From Bacilli bacterium (GTDB lineage: Bacteria; Bacillota_I; Bacilli_A; RF39; UBA660): a stretch of DNA of 7,140 bases. Made by a program: the position numbers and the translations under genes. The stretch is taken from the NCBI GenBank assembly GCA_900753645.1, contig CAADZW010000078.1, positions 1 through 7,140 on the forward strand, read 5' to 3'. A model generated the notes under the pieces. It was given only the letters and a program-made list of their open reading frames with translations, was not told the DNA's origin and ran no database searches. Below, piece by piece: positions 1 through 4,944 of this stretch (position 1 is the first letter of the stretch; the number at the start of each line of letters is the position of its first letter).

Positions 1-2
1 TT

Positions 3-662
3 AAAAGAAAAGTAAATGTAATTAAAAAAATTGGTAGTGATAAACAATCTAATGAAAAAGTTGTTTATTTAACATTTGATGATGGTCCAAGTAACTATAC
101 TGGTCAATTATTGGATGTTTTGAAAAAATACAATGTTAAAGCCACTTTTTTTGTCACAGGAAAAGGTAGTGATCAATTTATAAAAAGAGCCTATGAAGAA
201 GGGCACAGTATAGGGTTACATACTTATACTCATCAATATAATACGGTTTATAAAAGTGTTGATGCTTATTTTGATGATTTAAATAAAGTTAGTGATCGTG
301 TTAAACGTATTACTGGTGTTGAATCAAAATTAATTCGATTTCCTGGTGGTAGTTCTAATACCGTGAGTAAATTTAATCCTGGTATTATGACAACTTTAGC
401 TAGAGAGGTTGAATTACGAGGGTATAAATATTTTGATTGGAATGTTGCCTCAGGTGATACGGGAACTACTAATACTGATAAAATTGTCAATAATGTTATA
501 AAAAGTTTAAGGAAAGGGAATAATGTTGTTTTGCAACATGATACCAAAAAGTATAGCGTTGAGGCAGTAAGTCAAATTATCGAATATGGACTAGCAAATG
601 GTTATGTTTTTGCTCCTTTAGGTGTAACTAGCCCAACCGTGCATCATACGATTGCTAATTAA
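3..662 (+). CDS. Polysaccharide (peptidoglycan) deacetylase, NodB family, 5' end missing
   Basis: Metal-dependent deacetylase that removes N-acetyl groups from wall glycan, probably outside the membrane. The frame is open from base 3, so the start and any signal peptide or membrane anchor lie before the window; 219 residues are visible. The TTG at 111 is not the start, because it would cut off the first catalytic motif. Visible motifs, numbered from base 3: TFDDGP (24-29, catalytic base and metal Asp), HTYTH (73-77, metal His pair), RFPGGS (112-117), DWN (145-147) and LQHD (177-180). All NodB catalytic motifs are therefore present and the enzyme looks active. TFDDGP and RFPGG fit PgdA-like enzymes rather than PdaA, which normally reads TFDNGY. 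Its last codons form part of a 39-bp direct repeat whose second copy precedes the amidase gene, so the two wall genes were probably once adjacent. The exact substrate (GlcNAc or MurNAc) is not resolved. Confidence 0.93.
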   Translation, partial: KRKVNVIKKIGSDKQSNEKVVYLTFDDGPSNYTGQLLDVLKKYNVKATFFVTGKGSDQFIKRAYEEGHSIGLHTYTHQYNTVYKSVDAYFDDLNKVSDRVKRITGVESKLIRFPGGSSNTVSKFNPGIMTTLAREVELRGYKYFDWNVASGDTGTTNTDKIVNNVIKSLRKGNNVVLQHDTKKYSVEAVSQIIEYGLANGYVFAPLGVTSPTVHHTIAN

Positions 663-663
663 A
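625..663 (+). repeat. 39-bp direct repeat, left copy (attachment-site-like)
   Basis: Bases 625-663 match 2781-2819 exactly. With two mismatches the match extends left to 616 (2772 in the other copy), 46 of 48 bases. This copy encodes the deacetylase C-terminus and its TAA stop. The ends carry a near-perfect inverted repeat, TAACTAGC (625-632) and GCTAATTA (654-661), 7 of 8 pairs. Inside it lies CGT...ACG (638-640, 648-650). Arms around a core resemble a site-specific recombination site, but no recombinase is visible. Confidence 0.9.
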
Positions 664-665
664 TA

Positions 666-684
666 AAAAATTATTTTAATTTTT
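666..684 (+). terminator. Weak AT-only hairpin after the deacetylase stop
   Basis: AAAAATTA, a TTT loop, then TAATTTTT can pair over 8 bp and end in a T run, four bases after the stop codon. The stem has no G or C, so it would be a weak terminator at best. In such AT-rich DNA it may be chance. Confidence 0.25.
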
Positions 685-685
685 G

Positions 686-714
686 TTGAAAAACATAAAA
701 AAATATGTTAACAT
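686..714 (+). promoter_or_regulatory. Candidate promoter of the RiPP cassette
   Basis: TTGAAA (686-691) is a good -35 box. After 17 bp it is followed by TAACAT (709-714), a 4 of 6 match to the -10 consensus. It lies just inside the left repeat and 20 bp before the precursor start. The -10 is mediocre and overlaps a palindrome, so basal activity may be low and controlled. Confidence 0.45.
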
Positions 715-716
715 AT
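703..716. promoter_or_regulatory. 14-bp perfect palindrome, possible operator
   Basis: ATATGTTAACATAT equals its own reverse complement and overlaps the candidate -10 box of the cassette. A repressor dimer bound here would block transcription. No regulator gene is in the window, and AT-rich palindromes do arise by chance, so this is a candidate only. Confidence 0.4.
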
Positions 717-722
717 CCTTAA

Positions 723-729
723 AAGGAGG
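723..729 (+). promoter_or_regulatory. Strong ribosome binding site fixing the precursor start at 734
   Basis: AAGGAGG lies four bases before ATG 734. It sits inside the reading frame that would open at the upstream TTG 683, so that longer start is wrong. The preceding CCTT (717-720) could pair with AAGG (723-726), which might slightly mask the site. Confidence 0.8.
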
Positions 730-733
730 ATTT

Positions 734-1030
734 ATGAAAAATAAAGAAACATTAGAATTGTTTAAGATTTATTTAAATCAAACTTTTAAGAAAAACGAAA
801 ACCAAAGAAGTATTCATGATGATGGACATGATAACAGCGGTGGGCATCCCGATTACCACAATGATTCGCATGATAACATAACCGGTATAATTAATGGAAT
901 AATGTTCCATGATGATGGGCATGATAACAGCGGTGGGCATCCCGATTATCATAATGATTCGCATGACAATGTGACTAGCGAACTTAGGATAAATTTGGTA
1001 AAACATGAAACAAATAAACATTTTGGTTAA
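734..1030 (+). CDS. Two-core His/Asp/Asn-rich RiPP precursor peptide
   Basis: Predicted substrate of the adjacent radical SAM enzyme; 98 residues. Residues 1-27 (MKNKETLELFKIYLN...) form a charged, helix-prone leader. Two cores at 28-48 and 59-79 are identical over 21 residues. They begin HDDGHDN, continue SGGHPDY and end HNDSHDN, followed by Ile-Thr or Val-Thr. A hydrophobic ten-residue spacer (ITGIINGIMF) separates them, and an unrelated tail VTSELRINL...HFG follows. Each core has five His, six Asp and three Asn, and each His is followed at +2 by Asp or Asn. There is no Cys, so a thioether product is excluded. The DNA of the cores is about 45% G+C, well above its surroundings. The maturase gene overlaps the last 26 bases, suggesting coupled translation. 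I know no named family with this core. The precursor role is inferred from the leader, repeats and neighbour; a metal-binding peptide is the alternative. Confidence 0.82.
   Translation: MKNKETLELFKIYLNQTFKKNENQRSIHDDGHDNSGGHPDYHNDSHDNITGIINGIMFHDDGHDNSGGHPDYHNDSHDNVTSELRINLVKHETNKHFG
815..877 (+). repeat. Core repeat 1 of the precursor gene
   Basis: These 63 bp encode precursor residues 28-48. They match 908-970 at 58 of 63 bases, and all five differences are silent in the + frame. The repeat period is 93 bp. Confidence 0.95.
908..970 (+). repeat. Core repeat 2 of the precursor gene
   Basis: These 63 bp encode precursor residues 59-79, with the same 21 residues as the first core. Third-base changes from copy 1 are in Gly (GGA/GGG), Tyr (TAC/TAT), His (CAC/CAT), Asp (GAT/GAC) and Asn (AAC/AAT). 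Confidence 0.95.
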
Positions 1031-2105
1031 GCCTACTCACCAATGTAATATGAGGTGCAAGTATTGTTTTCATGAAAAATATGGTTATTCCGATGAATTG
1101 TTAGATGTTAATAAGTTTAAAAAATTTATTAAATTGCTATGTGGTGAATATGATTTTATTAATGTTGTTTGGCATGGAGGTGAACCATTATTGGTGCCGC
1201 TTTCTTTTTACGAGGAAGCTTATGATTTTTGCAACGCCCAAAATTCACATTTTTTATTTACGATTCAAACTAACGGTACTTTGATAACACAAGATAATAT
1301 TGATTTTTTTAGAAAAAGGAATACAAACTTTGGTTTATCATTCGATGGCTTAACTAATGAGTATACCCGATCATATACGATAGAAATTTTAAATAATATA
1401 AAACTATTGCAAGCGAATGGATTTAGACCTGGAGCGATATTAGTAGTTAATCAAAAAAATGTATTTCAATTAATTGAAGAATATCATTTTTTTGATTCTA
1501 TGAATGTGGGTTTAAAACTAAATCCGATATTTATAGATGGTGCGGCAGAAAAAAATCTTGATGTAAACTTAAATGTTAATGATTATATAAATAACTTTAT
1601 TGATTTTTTTAAATATTGGATGAAGGATACAAAAGGAAAAATTAATGTTGCTACCTGTGTTGAATTAGCAAAGTTGATATTGTATGAACATACTGGTGTA
1701 TGTACATTTAACTCTTGTTTAAGTAAATGGCTTTGTCTTGATTCTGATGCAAATATTTATCCATGTGACCGTTTATGTACACCAGATTATCTGTTAGGAA
1801 ACGTTGATGAATTATCATCAATAAGTGATGTGTTTGATAGTAGAAATTTTTTAAAATTATTAAAGATTAGTGTACAGAGAAGAGAGCAATGTATAAATAA
1901 CTGTGAGTATTACAAAAATTGTTATTCTGGTTGTAATGCCAATGCTATTTTAAATTATGATGATAAATATGAAAATGGAGTTTCTTGTTATATTCACAAG
2001 CAAATATTAAAGGAAATAAAAAAGTATGTTATCGATAGTATAAACAGTAAAAGTGAACTGAATCCTCAGTATATTAAAATATTAAAAAATTCAAGAAATA
2101 ATTAA
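1005..2105 (+). CDS. Radical SAM/SPASM peptide maturase
   Basis: Predicted cytoplasmic iron-sulfur enzyme that cleaves S-adenosylmethionine to a 5'-deoxyadenosyl radical and modifies the peptide encoded just upstream; 366 residues. The radical SAM cluster motif is C14-x3-C18-x2-C21 (CNMRCKYC). It is followed by the SAM-binding WHGGEPLL (56-63), IQTNGTL (87-93) and LSFDG (111-115). The C-terminal SPASM region has C233, C238, C244, C254 and C258 (YPCDRLC, then LLGNVDEL), then C296-x3-C300-x5-C306-x3-C310 and C328, enough ligands for two auxiliary [4Fe-4S] clusters. The YPCDRL...LGN segment resembles that of peptide cyclophane maturases such as the GrrM and FxsB types, but this subgroup assignment is inference. 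The start overlaps the precursor gene by 26 bp, has only a weak AGGA (986-989), and has an in-frame stop at 999-1001, so translation is probably coupled. Anaerobic sulfatase maturases share the fold, but no sulfatase is nearby. Confidence 0.93.
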   Translation: MKQINILVKPTHQCNMRCKYCFHEKYGYSDELLDVNKFKKFIKLLCGEYDFINVVWHGGEPLLVPLSFYEEAYDFCNAQNSHFLFTIQTNGTLITQDNIDFFRKRNTNFGLSFDGLTNEYTRSYTIEILNNIKLLQANGFRPGAILVVNQKNVFQLIEEYHFFDSMNVGLKLNPIFIDGAAEKNLDVNLNVNDYINNFIDFFKYWMKDTKGKINVATCVELAKLILYEHTGVCTFNSCLSKWLCLDSDANIYPCDRLCTPDYLLGNVDELSSISDVFDSRNFLKLLKISVQRREQCINNCEYYKNCYSGCNANAILNYDDKYENGVSCYIHKQILKEIKKYVIDSINSKSELNPQYIKILKNSRNN

Positions 2106-2117
2106 TGGAGCTAATTT

Positions 2118-2693
2118 ATGAATGATGGTAAAATGAAGTATGTATATCATGGTAGTCATATCAAAGGATTGAAAAAAATATTTAAAAAAAGTGGCACGCA
2201 CCAAAAAAAATGGGTTTATGGGGCTTTATCCAAATCTATTGCATTAATATTTATTAGTAATAAAGGCAGTGATTTGTATTATCATTTAAGTGGTAACGGT
2301 ACAAAAGAAAATCCTATTGTTCTAGTCGAAAGGAAAGAAAATATGTTCAAAGAAATCTTTGACATGTCAGGCTCATTATACACGTTAAATGCCAAAAATT
2401 TTGTTTCTGGGAAAACTGGGTGGTCTGCAGAAGTTGTAAGTGAATTTGACGAACCTGTACTCAACGAAGAACAAATAGATAATGTTTTAAAAGAAATTAT
2501 CCAATTAGCTTCTAAAAAAGAATTAGTTTTGTATTTTTATCCAGATAGACCAAAAAATATACCGTTGGATAATAGTGATTTAATTCCTAAGGTAATTAAA
2601 TGGAAAAAAAGGGGAGTAAATATTGATAAGTTTTTTGCTCTTTATCCTGAATTAAAAGATAAATTCTTTAAACAATTAGAAAATGAGAATTAA
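2118..2693 (+). CDS. Unrecognised protein with ADP-ribosyltransferase-like YHGS start
   Basis: 191 residues, third gene of the cassette, 12 bp after the maturase stop, with GGAG (2107-2110) as ribosome binding site. I do not recognise a named family. The N-terminus YVYHGS (8-13), followed by VYGALSKSIALIF (33-45), resembles the His and Tyr strands of PARP-like ADP-ribosyltransferase folds, where HG(S/T) contacts NAD and a later Tyr stacks on nicotinamide. A possible third acidic residue lies in GWSAEVVSEFDE (101-112). The C-terminal part has LVLYFYPDRPKNIPLDNSDL (136-155) and a basic, helical end. There is no signal peptide, membrane segment or Cys. Its position implies a role with the peptide, such as a second modification, immunity or processing, but none of these can be shown from sequence. 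ATG 2133 is a less likely alternative start because it lacks a good ribosome binding site. Confidence 0.8.
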   Translation: MNDGKMKYVYHGSHIKGLKKIFKKSGTHQKKWVYGALSKSIALIFISNKGSDLYYHLSGNGTKENPIVLVERKENMFKEIFDMSGSLYTLNAKNFVSGKTGWSAEVVSEFDEPVLNEEQIDNVLKEIIQLASKKELVLYFYPDRPKNIPLDNSDLIPKVIKWKKRGVNIDKFFALYPELKDKFFKQLENEN

Positions 2694-2724
2694 CACTCAC
2701 AAGTATCATATAAATATTTGAACT

Positions 2725-2753
2725 AAGCACAGTCATTATGATTAGTGCTTTTT
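2725..2753 (+). terminator. Rho-independent terminator closing the cassette
   Basis: AAGCAC (2725-2730) pairs with GTGCTT (2745-2750). The stem continues inward as AGTCA (2731-2735) with TGATT (2739-2743), including one G-T pair, with A2744 bulged and a TTA loop. A run of five T follows the closing C. It starts 31 bp after the YHGS gene stop and would insulate the amidase gene from cassette transcription. Confidence 0.7.
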
Positions 2754-2756
2754 CAA

Positions 2757-2784
2757 TCGAAAAAATTATTTCTTTAGATATAAC
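2757..2784 (+). promoter_or_regulatory. Candidate amidase promoter at the cassette right edge
   Basis: TCGAAA (2757-2762, 4 of 6) and TATAAC (2779-2784, 5 of 6) are 16 bp apart. The -10 box straddles the boundary: its first two bases lie outside the exact repeat and the rest inside it. In the left copy the same place reads TGTAAC. It lies downstream of the terminator and 59 bp before the amidase start, so it could supply transcription that the cassette took away. Confidence 0.45.
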
Positions 2785-2819
2785 TAGCCCAACCGTGCAT
2801 CATACGATTGCTAATTAAA
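2781..2819 (+). repeat. 39-bp direct repeat, right copy (attachment-site-like)
   Basis: Exact copy of 625-663. Here it encodes nothing: it is a relic or twin of the deacetylase 3' end, 24 bp upstream of the amidase ATG. The same inverted arms occur at 2781-2788 and 2810-2817. Confidence 0.9.
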
Positions 2820-2834
2820 ACATATTATTATATC

Positions 2835-2840
2835 GGTGAG
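2835..2840 (+). promoter_or_regulatory. Ribosome binding site fixing the amidase start at 2844
   Basis: GGTGAG lies three bases before ATG 2844. An earlier in-frame TTG at 2808 falls inside the direct repeat, has no ribosome binding site and would bury the signal peptide, so 2844 is preferred. Confidence 0.65.
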
Positions 2841-2843
2841 AAT

Positions 2844-3494
2844 ATGAAAAACAAGCTATTGTTTCTTTTTGCTTTTTTGCTTTGTTTATACACGTTTGGT
2901 CTTGTACATGCTAACACTTTACCACTCTTTGGTAAAGTAATTTATTTGGATCCAGGCCATGGTGGACCAGATCCAGGTGCGGTATGGGGAAATGTCTATG
3001 AATCACAAATAAATTTAGAAATCAGTTTAAAGCTACAAGAGGAATTAGAAAAAAATGGTGCGATTGTCTATTTGACTAGATATGGTGATTACGATTTATC
3101 CGCCAACAATGCAATGTTACGAAAAAGAAGTGATCTATCAAGAAGGGCTAATATTATAAATAAATCTGGTGCAGATCTTTATTTATCCATTCATTTAAAT
3201 GCCGATATATCATCGACTTGGCAGGGTGCTCAAGTATTTTATGACAAGGTAAATGACAAAAACGAAAAAATAGCTGAAGTTTTACAAAAACAATTATGTG
3301 AAGATTTAAACACCAAAAGAGAACATAAAAATATTCAAGGTCAATATTTATACAGTAGGGTAAATGTACCAGGTGTATTAATTGAAGTAGGATTTATTTC
3401 TAATCCTAACGAACGGTATTTGTTGAGGCAACAAGAATATCAACAAAAAGTTTCTAAAACAATAACCAAAGGAATAATAAATTATTTTTCATAG
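2844..3494 (+). CDS. cwlD: CwlD-like N-acetylmuramoyl-L-alanine amidase, secreted
   Basis: Zinc amidase of the Amidase_3 family that cuts the bond between MurNAc and the stem peptide of peptidoglycan, acting outside the membrane. 216 residues from ATG 2844. A signal peptide spans residues 1-23 (MKNKLL, a hydrophobic core, then VHA before Asn24). The catalytic domain covers about 31-215, with zinc ligands H39 in DPGHGG, E53 in YESQ and H117 in SIHLNA, and catalytic E181 in LIEVGF. All key residues are present. The stretches RKRSDLSRRANIIN (93-106), STWQGAQVFY (124-133) and SNPNE...YQQKV match B. subtilis CwlD as I remember it. CwlD works with a deacetylase on spore cortex to make muramic lactam. 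Here a deacetylase lies upstream across the inserted cassette, so a former wall-remodelling pair is likely. No sporulation gene is visible, so a vegetative role is equally possible. Confidence 0.93.
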   Translation: MKNKLLFLFAFLLCLYTFGLVHANTLPLFGKVIYLDPGHGGPDPGAVWGNVYESQINLEISLKLQEELEKNGAIVYLTRYGDYDLSANNAMLRKRSDLSRRANIINKSGADLYLSIHLNADISSTWQGAQVFYDKVNDKNEKIAEVLQKQLCEDLNTKREHKNIQGQYLYSRVNVPGVLIEVGFISNPNERYLLRQQEYQQKVSKTITKGIINYFS

Positions 3495-3515
3495 CAAAAA
3501 AAAGCAAATTTTCTC

Positions 3516-3544
3516 TTGTAAAATAATGACAAAAATGTTATCAT
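3516..3544 (+). promoter_or_regulatory. Promoter of the membrane-protein operon
   Basis: TTGTAA (3516-3521, 4 of 6) and TATCAT (3539-3544, 5 of 6) are spaced by exactly 17 bp, 20 bp before ATG 3564. This is the best promoter-like sequence in the window and would drive both envelope genes. Confidence 0.6.
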
Positions 3545-3548
3545 TATT
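3522..3548. promoter_or_regulatory. Inverted repeat across the spacer and -10 box, possible operator
   Basis: AATAATGA (3522-3529) and TCATTATT (3541-3548) are perfect inverted copies around an 11-bp spacer, and the right arm overlaps the -10 box. The placement suits a repressor site. It could instead form an RNA hairpin as a weak end to the amidase transcript, but no T run follows. Confidence 0.4.
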
Positions 3549-3550
3549 GT

Positions 3551-3558
3551 AGAGGTGG
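3551..3558 (+). promoter_or_regulatory. Ribosome binding site fixing the start at 3564
   Basis: AGAGGTGG precedes ATG 3564 by five bases. A longer start at GTG 3555 would lie inside this site, so 3564 is used. Confidence 0.7.
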
Positions 3559-3563
3559 TAAGT

Positions 3564-4934
3564 ATGAATGAAAATTATCAATATACAGAGTACAATGAAG
3601 AAAAAAATAGAGTTCCTTGGCTTAGAATTTTAGTCTCATTTTTAATTTTAGTAGCAGCAATTATTATTGTTTTATTGCTGTTGAAAGCATGTCAAAAAAC
3701 GTCTTTAAGGGATGATTTAATTGAGGCAGCTAAAGAATATTATGAAAAATATCCTGATCGGTTACCTAGCACAGTAGCTGAATGTTTTGTTGTAACACTT
3801 GAACAATTAGAAAATGAAGGATTAATTAAATCAAGTGATTATGACATCTGTGACAAAAAAACTACTTATGTTAATGTTTGTTACATGGAAAGTGGCAATT
3901 ATCATTATTCGGCAATTTTAGATTGTGGTGATGAGAGTACTAATTATGGAGTATGGAAAGATGGCCAAGAATCTGATATCAATGAAAACTCTGATATAAG
4001 ATTCACTTTCTTAGGTGAGGAAAGAAACTTAGGTACTAAGTATTATTATCCTAATGATCTAACAAATATCGAACAAGTAAAAGAATATTATGCAGCAATT
4101 CCTGCAACTAATTATACGGGTAAAGAAGATGAACAAATCGGTTACAAATGGTATACTGAAGAAACCGTTAACAATTATTGGAACAATCGCGCATATTCTT
4201 CAACGCAACCAAGTGGATATACTAATAAAGGCGCTAGTACAACAACTACTAGTTATTCGACCGATCGACCAAGCAGCGCTAGTTATCGTGTGATAGAAGA
4301 AGTTACTTTATATCGCACTCAAAAAGTAGCATATCCAGCTGGGTATATTTGTCCAAGTGGCAATGGTGTAATTATTTCTGATGAACCATGTGATGAAAGT
4401 GTAGAAGAACCAGTAATCGCGTTTACTTGTAATGGAACAGATCTTGTCGATGTTACAGCTGAACAAATTATAAATCGTGACTTTCCTCCATGTGGTGAAT
4501 GGTCAGAGTGGACTACTCAAGAATGTACAACATCATTTATTGATGGTATAAAATGTCAAACCGATGAAGGATATAAATATACTGATACAATGTGGCAATG
4601 GTATCGTGTCGATAACGTAAGAAGTTATTACCCAAGTGGAGCTAGTACAGCTAGTGGCGAAAAAACATATTACATAACAACACCAACTAGTGGTGCTAAA
4701 AGAGATGATTCAACACGAGCAACAGTATATAAATACTACAAGTTAGAGCAAAATGCTGACGGTGATACAAACTATGAAGAATGGTTACCAGTTACTGATG
4801 GTTACGTATTCTTAGATGAAATGCTAGAAGCTTTCAGATTATTAGATTATGAAGTTTATAGTTTGGCGGATATCAATAGAACTGATGGAATTAGATATTA
4901 TTATCAGATGCAATATAGAGATTTAGAAGAATAA
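3564..4934 (+). CDS. Single-pass membrane protein with Cys-rich outer region
   Basis: 456 residues, function not recognised. A short acidic cytoplasmic tail (1-18) leads to a membrane segment (about 20-40) ending in LLKACQK (39-45), so the rest should lie outside. Residues 47-125 (helix RDDLIEAAKEYYEKYP, then EQLENEGLIKSSDYD and paired Cys in YVNVC and AILDC) have the layout of a pilin-like globular domain, but there is no prepilin peptidase site. A Ser/Thr-rich linker follows at about 218-242. A second Cys-containing part includes CGEWSEWTTQEC (310-321), which recalls the WSxW core of thrombospondin type 1 repeats, then WQWYR and a Tyr-rich stretch. There are eleven Cys, ten beyond the membrane exit, so disulfides are likely. 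The gene is followed after 10 bp by the coiled-coil gene, and both proteins share K-A-C-[QN]-K at the membrane exit, suggesting a complex. The pilin-like and TSP1-like calls are weak. Confidence 0.85.
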   Translation: MNENYQYTEYNEEKNRVPWLRILVSFLILVAAIIIVLLLLKACQKTSLRDDLIEAAKEYYEKYPDRLPSTVAECFVVTLEQLENEGLIKSSDYDICDKKTTYVNVCYMESGNYHYSAILDCGDESTNYGVWKDGQESDINENSDIRFTFLGEERNLGTKYYYPNDLTNIEQVKEYYAAIPATNYTGKEDEQIGYKWYTEETVNNYWNNRAYSSTQPSGYTNKGASTTTTSYSTDRPSSASYRVIEEVTLYRTQKVAYPAGYICPSGNGVIISDEPCDESVEEPVIAFTCNGTDLVDVTAEQIINRDFPPCGEWSEWTTQECTTSFIDGIKCQTDEGYKYTDTMWQWYRVDNVRSYYPSGASTASGEKTYYITTPTSGAKRDDSTRATVYKYYKLEQNADGDTNYEEWLPVTDGYVFLDEMLEAFRLLDYEVYSLADINRTDGIRYYYQMQYRDLEE

Positions 4935-4944
4935 GGAGGCATGT

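Larger units (their letters stand above)
664..2780 (+). mobile_element. RiPP gene cassette bounded by 39-bp direct repeats
   Basis: This is the segment between the two exact 39-bp copies. It contains a candidate promoter, the two-core precursor gene, a radical SAM/SPASM maturase, a YHGS protein and a hairpin terminator. The left repeat completes the deacetylase gene and the right repeat abuts the amidase gene, as expected if the unit was inserted at the 3' end of the deacetylase with that end regenerated. There is no transposase, integrase or terminal inverted repeat, so any mobility would need an enzyme from elsewhere, or homologous exchange between the repeats. Insertion is inferred from the duplication, and a local duplication event without mobility is possible. 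Confidence 0.6.

Noticed and set aside
266..547. Opposite-strand open frame inside the deacetylase
   Set aside because: It lies wholly within a gene with complete NodB motifs and shows no recognisable domain.
111..662. TTG 111 as the deacetylase start
   Set aside because: The frame is open upstream and contains the essential TFDDGP motif at 72-89, so the gene is cut by the window edge.
683..733. TTG 683 as a longer precursor start
   Set aside because: The extension would translate through the strong AAGGAGG site serving ATG 734.
815..970. CRISPR-like repeat pair
   Set aside because: Only two copies, they are coding and differ only at silent sites, and there is no spacer series.
773..1021. 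Opposite-strand open frame resembling a small repeated membrane protein
   Set aside because: Its hydrophobicity is a shadow of the His/Asp/Asn codons. The repeat differences are silent on the + strand but change five residues here, and it lacks a convincing ribosome binding site.
734..2105. His-Xaa-Ser (Hxs) radical SAM system
   Set aside because: The core pattern is His-x-Asp/Asn rather than His-x-Ser, and the paired second radical SAM gene and HxsD-like gene are missing.
664..2780. Insertion sequence or transposon
   Set aside because: No transposase or long terminal inverted repeats; the 39-bp flank duplication is also longer than typical target duplications, so only a cassette is claimed.
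2808..2843. TTG 2808 as the amidase start
   Set aside because: It lies inside the direct repeat, has no ribosome binding site and would bury the signal peptide.
3681..3692. Lipoprotein signal (LKAC) in the envelope protein
   Set aside because: Lys at the -2 position does not fit a lipobox, and the same motif occurs at an internal membrane segment of the next protein, where lipoprotein processing is not expected.
4090..4293. Small + strand open frame inside the envelope protein gene
   Set aside because: A shadow frame with no ribosome binding site or domain.
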